Assembly: GCA_019232725.1 (NCBI GenBank)
Contig: JAFANK010000005.1
Coordinates: forward strand, 1-12,455
Length of the DNA stretch: 12,455 nucleotides
Direction: 5' to 3'
DNA from: Vulcanimicrobiota bacterium
Lineage (GTDB): Bacteria; Vulcanimicrobiota; Vulcanimicrobiia; Eremiobacterales; Eremiobacteraceae
The translations under genes were made by a program, and so were the position numbers. The notes under the pieces were generated by a model, which worked only from the letters and a program-made list of their open reading frames with translations, searched no databases and was not told where the DNA came from. Positions 1 through 6,834 of the stretch are shown piece by piece (position 1 is the stretch's first letter; each line of letters opens with the position of its first letter).

Positions 1-1069
1 CACGTGCGCCAAGCTGGCACATGCCGACGCCGTGGCCGTAGCCCTCACCGCTCACGCGCACGAGATCGCCGTCGAGATGGAGCGCCGTGATGCGGGTGCT
101 CTTGACCAAACGCGCCCCGGCTGCGAACCGAAATGCCGTGCCTGCAACGCTGACGTCGCCGCCGCGCAACCCAAGGACGACGGTCTGCAATCTGCCGGAC
201 GCGTCCACGGGACCTGGTCGCACGCCACGGACCTCTGAGGCGGCAACGCCCTGCGCGATCGCCCCGCGAGCAGCCAGCCCCGCGATCAGATCGGTAAGCG
301 GCACCGAGGCGCTCCATTGCATGTACGGTGACATCGGGCAATATGGATCGCGGACCGCCTGCAGGTAGGGTTGGGGGTCGTTGAGCGCGCGGCCGTCCGA
401 TGTGTATCCTCCGTCGCACGCCGAGTAATAGGCCGACGCCAGGTGATCGCCATAGAGCATCACGACACCGCGCGTCGCATCGACCGCGTTGACAACGGGG
501 GCCGACTCGGCGGCGATGCCGTTGTAGGCTTGGTCCTGGTCCCCCGCTCGCAGATCAAAGCCGAGATCCTCATGCGCTCCAAGATGCGCCACCGCATACG
601 TGCGCGCGACGACAGCCTGTGCTTGCAACGCCGACGCCGGCGTGCTGGCAGCGACTTCGCTGCCGACGACGCTATAGAGGTAATCTTCAAGCTCGACGAC
701 GTCGATCACGGAGATGCCGCCCTCAGCGTCGCGCTCGATGAGCACGGAACCGCGGTAGCCTTCGCCGTCCACCGTCACCGTCGCACCGGTGAGCGGGCTG
801 ATCAATAACTTGTCCATCGTTTGAATCGTGCCGGCCAAGAGCAATCCACCCGCTTGCGGACGCACGTCGATGACGGTTGTGACATCCGGCGTCAAGAGCG
901 GCTGGGCTCCGGCCTGGAACGGACGCACGACCAGGCCGCCTGCCGACGCGACGACCGTTTGCAGCTGATGCCGCAGCAAGAGCACGCGTAGCGTCGTCTG
1001 CGCGCTCGCCGGCAGCCAGGTCGTGATGCACGTGAGAACGGTGATGGCCGCGAGGGCCAGCCTCGTCAC
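1..1069 (-). CDS. SpoIID/LytB-domain secreted peptidoglycan protein (3' end off window)
   Basis: This frame is open to the left window edge, giving 356 visible codons without a stop. I chose the GTG at 1069-1067 because it overlaps the ruvB stop (GTGA) and directly begins a signal peptide: an Arg, a hydrophobic stretch at about residues 4-20, then ASA at 21-23 before Gln24. The SpoIID core follows: VIDVVELEDYLYSVVGSE (121-138), the ALQAQAVVARTYAV block (148-161), the DATRG turn (197-201), SACDGGYT (216-223), LVKSTR (321-326) and GYGHGVGMCQLGA (343-355). SpoIID of Bacillus is a lytic transglycosylase that cleaves glycan strands lacking stem peptides. Glu138 aligns by motif with its catalytic Glu. 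Cys218, Cys244 and Cys351 are the notable cysteines of the mature part; they could form a disulfide or a metal site, which is inference. Export to the wall is expected. The family assignment is firm. A role in sporulation is not implied, since such domains are common in non-sporulating bacteria. Confidence 0.9.
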   Translation of the reverse strand, partial: MTRLALAAITVLTCITTWLPASAQTTLRVLLLRHQLQTVVASAGGLVVRPFQAGAQPLLTPDVTTVIDVRPQAGGLLLAGTIQTMDKLLISPLTGATVTVDGEGYRGSVLIERDAEGGISVIDVVELEDYLYSVVGSEVAASTPASALQAQAVVARTYAVAHLGAHEDLGFDLRAGDQDQAYNGIAAESAPVVNAVDATRGVVMLYGDHLASAYYSACDGGYTSDGRALNDPQPYLQAVRDPYCPMSPYMQWSASVPLTDLIAGLAARGAIAQGVAASEVRGVRPGPVDASGRLQTVVLGLRGGDVSVAGTAFRFAAGARLVKSTRITALHLDGDLVRVSGEGYGHGVGMCQLGAR

Positions 1070-2175
1070 AAAAGCCGCGGGTGCTCGGAGGCGCTGGGAG
1101 CGCCGAGGTAGTGCTTGGCTTTGTTCGTCGCGCGGCGACCACCGGCCGTGCGTTGCAGAAACCCGATCTGGATCAGGTACGGCTCGACGACATCCACGAG
1201 CGTGCCCTCGTCTTCATTGAGGCTGGCCGCGAGCGCAGCAACACCGACGGGACCGCCGACGTACTGTTCGACGAGCACGCGCAAGTATGAGCGGTCGAGC
1301 GGGTCGAGGCCCAAGAGATCGATCCGTTCGAGTTCAAGCGCCGCTTTTGCAACGTCTTCATCGATATTGCCATGCGAGCGGACTTCGGCGAAATCACGGA
1401 CGCGGCGCAACAGGCGATTGGCGATACGCGGCGTACCGCGCGCACGTTTGGCGATCTCCTGCGCACCACCGTCCTGGATGCGCACGCCAAGCACGTTTGC
1501 CGAATGCCGCACGATGGTTGTGAGATCGTCGACGCTATAGAAATCGAGGCGATGCACGATGCCGAAGCGCTCGCGCAGCGGTGCCGTCAGCATGCCGGGC
1601 CGCGTGGTCGCGCCGACGAGCGTGAAGTGCTTCAGGTTGATCTTGATCGTCTTGGCGTAGGCGCCCTTATCGACCATGAAATCAATGGCGAAGTCCTCCA
1701 TCGCCGGATAGAGGAACTCCTCGACGACCCGGCTCAGGCGATGCACCTCGTCGATGAAGAGCACATCGCCGCGCTCCAGGTTGGTCAAAATCCCGACAAG
1801 GTCGCCGGGGCGGTCGAGCGTCGGGCCCGAGGCCTGGCGGAACGTCGCCTCCATCTCACGTGCGATGATGTTGGCGAGCGTCGTCTTGCCGAGTCCGGGC
1901 GGTCCGTGCAGCAAGATATGGTCGAGCGGCTCGCCGCGCCGCTTCGCAGCCTCAATCGAAATCTTGAGGTTCTCGACGACGTCGTGCTGGCCGACATAGC
2001 GGTCAAAACGCGTCGGCCGAAGCGTGACCGTGATGATCTGATCTTCGATGCTCTCACTTGCATCGATTGGTGCGTGGTCGCTCGGCGATCCGGCTGCGCC
2101 GGGTTTTTCCTGGATATCGCCGGGCGTTTGCGGCACGTCGCCACCGTCGCCCTTGACGACTGGCCGTCTAGGCAT
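1066..2175 (-). CDS. ruvB: Holliday junction branch migration ATPase RuvB
   Basis: This is the AAA+ motor that, as hexamers flanking RuvA, pumps DNA through a Holliday junction. The 369 residues show Walker A GPPGLGKTT (91-99), Walker B LFIDEVHRL (139-147), sensor 1 GATTRPG (188-194), the PLRERFG arginine-finger region (199-205), the GTPRIANRLLRRVRDFAEV helix of the lid domain (247-265) and the C-terminal winged helix with EPYLIQIGFLQRT (331-343). It is longer than the usual ~335-350 residues because about 45 N-terminal residues rich in Asp, Pro, Gly and Ser precede the conserved core (LRPTRFDRYVGQ, 52-63). The wing motif commonly written RTPRGR reads RTAGGR here. The ATG at 2175 lies inside the last codons of ruvA (8-nt overlap) and no strong Shine-Dalgarno is visible, so translational coupling is likely. 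An internal start removing the tail is possible, but I see no better candidate. Confidence 0.97.
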   Translation of the reverse strand: MPRRPVVKGDGGDVPQTPGDIQEKPGAAGSPSDHAPIDASESIEDQIITVTLRPTRFDRYVGQHDVVENLKISIEAAKRRGEPLDHILLHGPPGLGKTTLANIIAREMEATFRQASGPTLDRPGDLVGILTNLERGDVLFIDEVHRLSRVVEEFLYPAMEDFAIDFMVDKGAYAKTIKINLKHFTLVGATTRPGMLTAPLRERFGIVHRLDFYSVDDLTTIVRHSANVLGVRIQDGGAQEIAKRARGTPRIANRLLRRVRDFAEVRSHGNIDEDVAKAALELERIDLLGLDPLDRSYLRVLVEQYVGGPVGVAALAASLNEDEGTLVDVVEPYLIQIGFLQRTAGGRRATNKAKHYLGAPSASEHPRLL

Positions 2176-2794
2176 GGGCGCTCTGGTTACGGTAGATCTC
2201 GGTCAACAAATCCTCCGCCGTCGTGATCGAGCCGTTTTTCGATAACGCCTCGCGGGCCATCCGATCGGCCTCGGCGCGGCGATACTGCAACTGCAAGAGC
2301 ACGGCGATCGCTTCGCTCACGAAATCAGGCGTCACGTCTGGCTGCTTGGGCCGCACCTCGCCTTGGATGAGACCGAAGCGCGCGACCTTGCCCTGCAGTT
2401 TGGCAATGATATCCTTGGCTTTTTGCGCGCCGATACCCGGCAGGCGACGCAACGCCGCTTGATCGCCCTCGTCGATGTAGCGCGCGATCTGCGCCATCGG
2501 AAGTGAGAATGCGCGTGCCGCCGTCTTCGGTCCGACGCTTGCGACGGTGAGGAGCGCTTCGAAGAATTCACGCTCGATGGCATTGGTGAAGCCGACGAAC
2601 ATCGCTTGGGCTCGATTGCCATCGATTTGGAGATACGAGAAGATCTCGAGCTTGATGGGATCGCCGGGCCCGAGCTCACGCAACTTCTCTCCCACGCATG
2701 CGGGGATCATCACATCGTAACAAAGGCCGCCCGCCTCGATCAGGACGGACTCCTCGGTCTTCTCCCGCAAAATGCCTTCGATGCGCGAGAACAT
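2168..2794 (-). CDS. ruvA: Holliday junction DNA-binding protein RuvA
   Basis: RuvA tetramers bind the four-way junction and load RuvB. The 208-residue length is normal. The N-terminal OB-fold runs over about 1-66. Two helix-hairpin-helix motifs follow, around SVGPKTA (86-92) and LPGIGAQKA (118-126). A linker at about 145-157 leads to domain III (about 158-202; EAIAVLLQLQYRRAEA at 161-176), which contacts RuvB. The loop that in E. coli carries the VREDA sequence near the end of the OB-fold is replaced by a longer IDGNRAQ segment (57-63), followed by FVGF instead of LYGF; the two hairpins are intact. The ATG at 2794 lies 3 nt after the ruvC stop, and the TAG stop falls inside the start of ruvB. 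A purine-rich AAGG lies only 1 nt before the ATG, too close for a normal ribosome-binding site, so re-initiation after ruvC is the likely mode of translation. Confidence 0.96.
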   Translation of the reverse strand: MFSRIEGILREKTEESVLIEAGGLCYDVMIPACVGEKLRELGPGDPIKLEIFSYLQIDGNRAQAMFVGFTNAIEREFFEALLTVASVGPKTAARAFSLPMAQIARYIDEGDQAALRRLPGIGAQKAKDIIAKLQGKVARFGLIQGEVRPKQPDVTPDFVSEAIAVLLQLQYRRAEADRMAREALSKNGSITTAEDLLTEIYRNQSAHA

Positions 2795-2797
2795 GCC

Positions 2798-3334
2798 TTA
2801 GACGGTTTGCTCGCCGTGTGTGATGCGCCCGTTGCGCCTTGTCGCCGCGAGAATGGTGCGGCCGTTCCGACGCCGCGCGTGAGCGATCGCAAGCGCCAGG
2901 GCATCCGTGACGTCAGCGGGTGACGGCCGCTTGCGCAAACGTAGAGCCTGGACGACCATGGAAGCGACTTGCTCTTTGCTCGCCAAGCCATTGCCGACAA
3001 GCGCGCGTTTCACTGCAGTGGCTGAATAGTCAAAAACCGGCACGTCTCTCACTGCGGCGGCACAGACAAGCGCTCCTCGTGCATGCGCCATCAAAATCGC
3101 CGTTCGCGGGTAGGCGGTGCGTGAAAAGATTTCTTCCACCACGACGACGTCTGGTCGCAGCTGGGCGAGCACCTCATCCAAACCTCGCTGCAGGTCACCG
3201 AGGCGTTGCGACAGACCCGCGCGCCGCGACGGCACGATCACGCCTCCTTCGATAAGACGCAGGTGCGTCCCATTGAACTCGATGACGCCGTAGCCGGTCG
3301 TGTGCAGGCTGGGGTCGAGGCCAAGGATCCGCAT
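2798..3334 (-). CDS. ruvC: Crossover junction endodeoxyribonuclease RuvC
   Basis: RuvC resolves Holliday junctions by symmetric nicking. The 178 residues match the family length (173 in E. coli). All four acidic catalytic positions of the RNase H-like fold are present: Asp7 in MRILGLDPS, Glu67 in VVVEEIF, and Asp141 and Asp144 in SPADVTDALA, so the enzyme should be active. The short tail after residue 160 is Arg-rich. The start is well fixed, because Asp7 sits at the canonical distance from the Met. The ATG at 3334 shares its A with the TGA of the upstream kinase gene (TGATG), a typical re-initiation junction. Only a weak GGTGG lies upstream at a suitable distance. The ruvC-ruvA-ruvB order differs from E. 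coli only in lacking unrelated genes between them. Confidence 0.96.
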   Translation of the reverse strand: MRILGLDPSLHTTGYGVIEFNGTHLRLIEGGVIVPSRRAGLSQRLGDLQRGLDEVLAQLRPDVVVVEEIFSRTAYPRTAILMAHARGALVCAAAVRDVPVFDYSATAVKRALVGNGLASKEQVASMVVQALRLRKRPSPADVTDALALAIAHARRRNGRTILAATRRNGRITHGEQTV

Positions 3335-5439
3335 CAGGGCTTACCACCAAGGGTGAGGTCGACAGACGTCTGTGCCCCAGGCGGGGTCGAGCCGGCGGCA
3401 GGGTCAGACCGCACTACCTTTGCATTGGGAGAGCTGCCTGGCGTGATCACGACGCGATTGACGGAATAACCCGCCTTCGCCAGTGCCGCACGTGCATCTT
3501 CGAGCGTCATCCCTGTTACGTCGGGTATTGTTGAACGCGCTTGCGCCTGTGGCGGACTGCTCTGGGCCGGCCCGGCACTCGCGGTCGGTTGCGGCGTCGC
3601 TGGGGCGGCAGCCACGACGATATCCACGGCGGTTCCTTGCGGCACCTGAGAGTTAGGGTCTGGATGCTGGCCGACCACTGTGCCTGGACTCGTATCGGTG
3701 ACGGCGGCTTGTGCGACCGCTCCGAGTGCAAGACCGGCCTGCTCGAGCTTCGCCCGCGCGTCGTCAACGCTCGAGCCCACGACGTTTGGAACGACGACCG
3801 CGTTGGGACCCGCGCTGATGTCGACGGTCACCGTCGTTCCGGGCCGAACGTCGCTGCCGCCGACTGGATCTTGATCGATGACGGTCTTGGCCGGGATGTC
3901 GACGCTTGGCACGATGTTGGAGCGCAGATTCAAACCGAGCTTGCGCAGCTGACTCTGTGCGTCATCCACGAGCAGCGACACGACGTTCGGCACTTTCACG
4001 GTTTGTGGCCCCACGCTCAACTGCACGGCCACCGTCGCACCCTTATCGATGAGACCACCCGGCGCCGGATTGCTTTGCGCGACGAGGCCAGCCTTCACGG
4101 CACCCGAGTGCAGCGGCGTGCCCATGCGAATGGTGAGGCCGGCGCCTGCCAGCATCTTGGTCGCTGTCTTGAGGTCCTTGCCGACGATGTTGGGCACGGC
4201 GACTTGGCCCGGCCCAGCGCTCAAGAAGATCGTGACCGGCTGGTTGGGTTCGACGCGCGCGCCGGCTGTTGGGTCAGTGCCATCGACAAGTCCTGCCGTC
4301 ATCGAGGGATCGGGGTGTGCCTTGAACGCGACCGCGTCGATGCCAACGCCGTGCAAGGCAGCCACCGCCTCCACTTGCGACTTGCCCGAAAGGTCAGGAA
4401 TCCGTACTTGTCGCGAGACGGCACCACGCCATGCCAGAACCAGTGCGATGAGCAAAATAGCGAGCACGGCGGCGCCTGCAAGCACGGCTGTGCGTCGCAT
4501 GTCCCAGCGGGGCTCGACCGCTTCGATCGCCAGTGCCTCGCCGTTCGTCGCGGTCAGCGCGCGGCGGCGTAAGATCGAGGTAGAGCTGTCCGAACCTGAG
4601 GTCTCATCGAGCTCGTCGCCCTCGCGGCGGCCGCAACGGCGCAACGCCGCCAACGTTTCTCCGGCCGTTTGAAAGCGGTCGGCTGGTGCTTTTTGCAGCA
4701 GCTTGACGATGACGTCGGCCAGTTGCGGACTGATATCGGCGCCGGACGCGATCGGATCGGGGATGGGTGAATTGACGTGTGCCATGGCCACACCGAGCGC
4801 CGTGTCGGCCGTATAGGGTTGGCGGCCGACGACCATCTCGAAGAGCACGACACCGAGGCTGTAGAGATCGCTCGCTGGTGAGAGCGCGCCGCCGGAGAGC
4901 TGTTCCGGTGAGGCATAGGGTATGGATCCCATGATCGCTTCGACGCCGGAGAGCGTCGCTGCGTTGGCTGCACGTGCGATGCCGAAATCAGTCACGCGGA
5001 CGACGTCATCCGGCGTGATGAGCACGTTGGACGGCTTGATGTCGCGGTGCAGTAAGTCCGCACGATGCGAGGCGCCGAGACCCAGGCAGATCTGTCTCGC
5101 GTAGCGCACCGCAACGGACTCGGGCAGCTTCTTCTCTCGCGCGATGATCGTCGCCAGCGTCTCACCGGCGACGAACTCCTCGACGATGTAATGCGAGCCG
5201 TCGACTTCGCCCACGTCATAGGTGTTGACGATATTGGGATGCGAGAGCTTCGCCGCCGCGCGCGCTTCTTCATAAAACCGCTGCACGAATGACTGATCCG
5301 CCGCGTGCTGCGGACGGAGTACCTTGATGGCGACCTGACGGCGAAGCAGCAAATCGTAACCGCGATACACGACCGCCATGCCGCCTTCACCGATGGCGGC
5401 ATCGAGGCGATAGCGGCTGTTAAGGATGGTGTCGATCAT
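3334..5439 (-). CDS. pknB: PknB-type membrane Ser/Thr kinase with five PASTA repeats
   Basis: The 701-residue protein starts at the ATG at 5439, which overlaps the pbpA stop (ATGA). This puts the kinase fold at the N-terminus, as in the family. Motifs: glycine loop GEGGMAVVYRG (17-27), VAIK with Lys39, helix-C Glu58, HRDIKPSN (131-138) with Asp133, DFG (151-153) and GSIPYASPEQ (171-180). All catalytic residues are present. The activation loop carries Thr162 and Ser164. A Ser/Thr/Asp-rich juxtamembrane linker (about 275-300) could be autophosphorylated. One membrane helix spans about 317-336. Outside it lie five PASTA repeats at about 345-410, 413-478, 481-545, 548-613 and 636-701; the last is set apart by a Pro/Ala/Gln/Ser linker. 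PASTA kinases sense muropeptides or lipid II and phosphorylate division and wall proteins; substrates here are unknown. Position next to pbpA supports a wall role. The symbol is by family resemblance. Confidence 0.94.
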   Translation of the reverse strand: MIDTILNSRYRLDAAIGEGGMAVVYRGYDLLLRRQVAIKVLRPQHAADQSFVQRFYEEARAAAKLSHPNIVNTYDVGEVDGSHYIVEEFVAGETLATIIAREKKLPESVAVRYARQICLGLGASHRADLLHRDIKPSNVLITPDDVVRVTDFGIARAANAATLSGVEAIMGSIPYASPEQLSGGALSPASDLYSLGVVLFEMVVGRQPYTADTALGVAMAHVNSPIPDPIASGADISPQLADVIVKLLQKAPADRFQTAGETLAALRRCGRREGDELDETSGSDSSTSILRRRALTATNGEALAIEAVEPRWDMRRTAVLAGAAVLAILLIALVLAWRGAVSRQVRIPDLSGKSQVEAVAALHGVGIDAVAFKAHPDPSMTAGLVDGTDPTAGARVEPNQPVTIFLSAGPGQVAVPNIVGKDLKTATKMLAGAGLTIRMGTPLHSGAVKAGLVAQSNPAPGGLIDKGATVAVQLSVGPQTVKVPNVVSLLVDDAQSQLRKLGLNLRSNIVPSVDIPAKTVIDQDPVGGSDVRPGTTVTVDISAGPNAVVVPNVVGSSVDDARAKLEQAGLALGAVAQAAVTDTSPGTVVGQHPDPNSQVPQGTAVDIVVAAAPATPQPTASAGPAQSSPPQAQARSTIPDVTGMTLEDARAALAKAGYSVNRVVITPGSSPNAKVVRSDPAAGSTPPGAQTSVDLTLGGKP
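3337..4407 (-). repeat. Five tandem PASTA domain units within the kinase gene
   Basis: Each unit is about 65 residues and opens with a V-x-V/I-P-[ND]-[VIL] strand (VRIPDL, VAVPNI, VKVPNV, VVVPNV, STIPDV). It continues with a helix of the type DDARAKLEQAGL. The first three units close with a strand ending in SAGP or SVGP, the fourth in AAAP and the fifth in LGGKP. The units are clearly homologous but diverged, with no near-identical DNA copies, so recent slippage or expansion is unlikely. The coding strand for units 4-5 includes a low-complexity Pro/Ala/Gln/Ser spacer of about 22 codons. Confidence 0.88.
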
Positions 5440-6833
5440 TGGTAGAGCGGCAAGGCGCCGGCGAGAATCGCCCGCGCAACCGGCGCCGCCACGACTCCTC
5501 CGTATCCAGCGTCTTCGACGATCACCGCCACCACCAACCGCGGCTGCATCGCGGGCGCAAAACAGACGAACCATGCATCGGGTTGCCCGCCCGGATGCGT
5601 CGCGGTGCCGGTCTTGCCGGCGACGGCGACGCTTGCCAGCTTCGCCGCCGTACCGGTTCCGTACTTCACGACCGCGAGCATGAGGTCGCGCATGTTCTGC
5701 GCTGTCTGCGCAGAGATCGGTCGCGTCCATACCACGGGCGCGATGCGCACCGCTGTCGTGCCGGGTGACTGTATCTCTTTCACGAGCGTCGGGTGCATAA
5801 GCACGCCGCCGTTGGCGATGGTGGCGCCGACGAGCGCCATGCGCAGCGGCGTCACTGCAAGGCTGCCTTGACCGAAGGCCATCTGGGCCAGTTCGGAGTC
5901 CGAGACAGTCGCCTGCGGCGGCACCTCATCTCGCGAGGCCGGCACGACGAGTACCATGTCCTGGCCGATCTGGAAACGGTGCAGGTAATCGTAGAAGGTG
6001 TCTAATCCGAGTTTGACGCCGATCTGCGCGAAGTCCACGTTGCTGGAGAGAGCGAAAGCGCCGGTGAACGATTGATAGCCAGTAGCCTCGTGCTCGGCGT
6101 TGTGGAGCGAAAAGCCGCCGATGTTGTAATATCCCGGATCCTCGAACCCGTCGTCGAGATTCGAGCTCCCGCTATCGAGCGCCGCGCTCGCCGTGACCAT
6201 TTTGAACGTCGATCCTGGCGGGTAGAGCCCGTTCAGCCCGCGGTTGAGGAACGGCGCATCCCCGCGTGCGTGCAGCTTGTTCCAATCGGACGCGAGCGAG
6301 TTGGGATCGAATGCCGGCCGGTTGACGATCGCCAGCACGGCTCCGCTGCGCGGATCCATGACGATCGCGGCGCCTCGAATGCCGTCCGGCAACGCGCGGT
6401 CGACGACCTGTGCGATATCGCGTCGCAGGGTGAGCACGACTTGACCGCCGCGCCGCTCGGGGACTGCCGTGCGACGGCCGAACAAGGACGCGACGCTCGT
6501 CGAGGTCGCATCGTCGCCCGCCGCTGGAGCGAGGATCGGATCCAGCGCAGCTTCCAGTCCCGACTCGCCGTAGATCGGCGATGAGTAGCCGACGATCTGG
6601 GAAAGCGCAGTACCGGCGGCATAGAGACGACGCTCGCCCACACTGCGCGCAAGTGGCACGCCCGTGGCGTCGAGCAGCTCGCCGCGCAGCCGAACGCTTT
6701 GCGCACGGCGTGGATCGCCGGGCCGGTCGAGGATGGCCGAGCGCTCGACGAGTTGCACGTGGGCGTGTTGCGCAGCGATCACGAGGAAGAGGACGACGAA
6801 GGCGTAGGCGACCGAAAGAAGACGGCCCTTCAT
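5436..6833 (-). CDS. pbpA: Class B penicillin-binding protein, PbpA-like transpeptidase
   Basis: The predicted product is a D,D-transpeptidase that cross-links peptidoglycan on the outer face of the membrane. The 465 residues begin with a single membrane anchor (about 5-21). A short PBP-dimer-type region follows, including RGELLDATGVPLARS (50-64) and a GLEAALDPIL segment (92-101). The transpeptidase domain runs from about 130 to the end. All three active-site motifs are present: SxxK at Ser208-Thr-Phe-Lys211 (PPGSTFK), SxN at Ser263-Ser-Asn265, and KTGT at 407-410. Overall length and the NRGLNGLYPPGSTFK context resemble mycobacterial PbpA rather than the longer FtsI or PBP2. There is no C-terminal PASTA. 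The ATG at 6833 is 1 nt after the carB stop, with no clear Shine-Dalgarno. The stop overlaps the kinase start by 4 nt, arguing for co-translation. No RodA/FtsW gene lies beside it, which is unusual for this pair. Confidence 0.93.
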   Translation of the reverse strand: MKGRLLSVAYAFVVLFLVIAAQHAHVQLVERSAILDRPGDPRRAQSVRLRGELLDATGVPLARSVGERRLYAAGTALSQIVGYSSPIYGESGLEAALDPILAPAAGDDATSTSVASLFGRRTAVPERRGGQVVLTLRRDIAQVVDRALPDGIRGAAIVMDPRSGAVLAIVNRPAFDPNSLASDWNKLHARGDAPFLNRGLNGLYPPGSTFKMVTASAALDSGSSNLDDGFEDPGYYNIGGFSLHNAEHEATGYQSFTGAFALSSNVDFAQIGVKLGLDTFYDYLHRFQIGQDMVLVVPASRDEVPPQATVSDSELAQMAFGQGSLAVTPLRMALVGATIANGGVLMHPTLVKEIQSPGTTAVRIAPVVWTRPISAQTAQNMRDLMLAVVKYGTGTAAKLASVAVAGKTGTATHPGGQPDAWFVCFAPAMQPRLVVAVIVEDAGYGGVVAAPVARAILAGALPLYQ

Positions 6834-6834
6834 G

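Noticed and set aside
1372..2226. 284-codon plus-strand frame opposite ruvB
   Set aside because: It is a shadow of ruvB; no motifs, signal sequence or ribosome-binding site support it.
2597..2631. RuvA lacks the VREDA loop of E. coli
   Set aside because: A longer G-N-R type loop before VGF is, as I recall, found in other RuvA subgroups, so this is likely ordinary family variation and not a loss of function.
255..2890. Three GCGATCGC octamers (255-262, 2304-2311, 2883-2890), like the cyanobacterial HIP1 repeat
   Set aside because: Three in 12 kb is more than I would expect by chance, but far below HIP1 density. All are inside codons and the gene content does not suggest a cyanobacterium.
3541..4572. 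343-codon plus-strand frame opposite the PASTA region
   Set aside because: It is the antisense of the PASTA repeats. The predicted protein has no family features and its composition follows from the codons on the other strand.
5440..5730. Earlier start for the kinase at 5730, adding 97 residues
   Set aside because: The extra segment is very Arg/Gly-rich, lies within the conserved C-terminus of the transpeptidase gene, and would displace the kinase fold from its usual N-terminal position. The ATG at 5439 overlaps the pbpA stop neatly.
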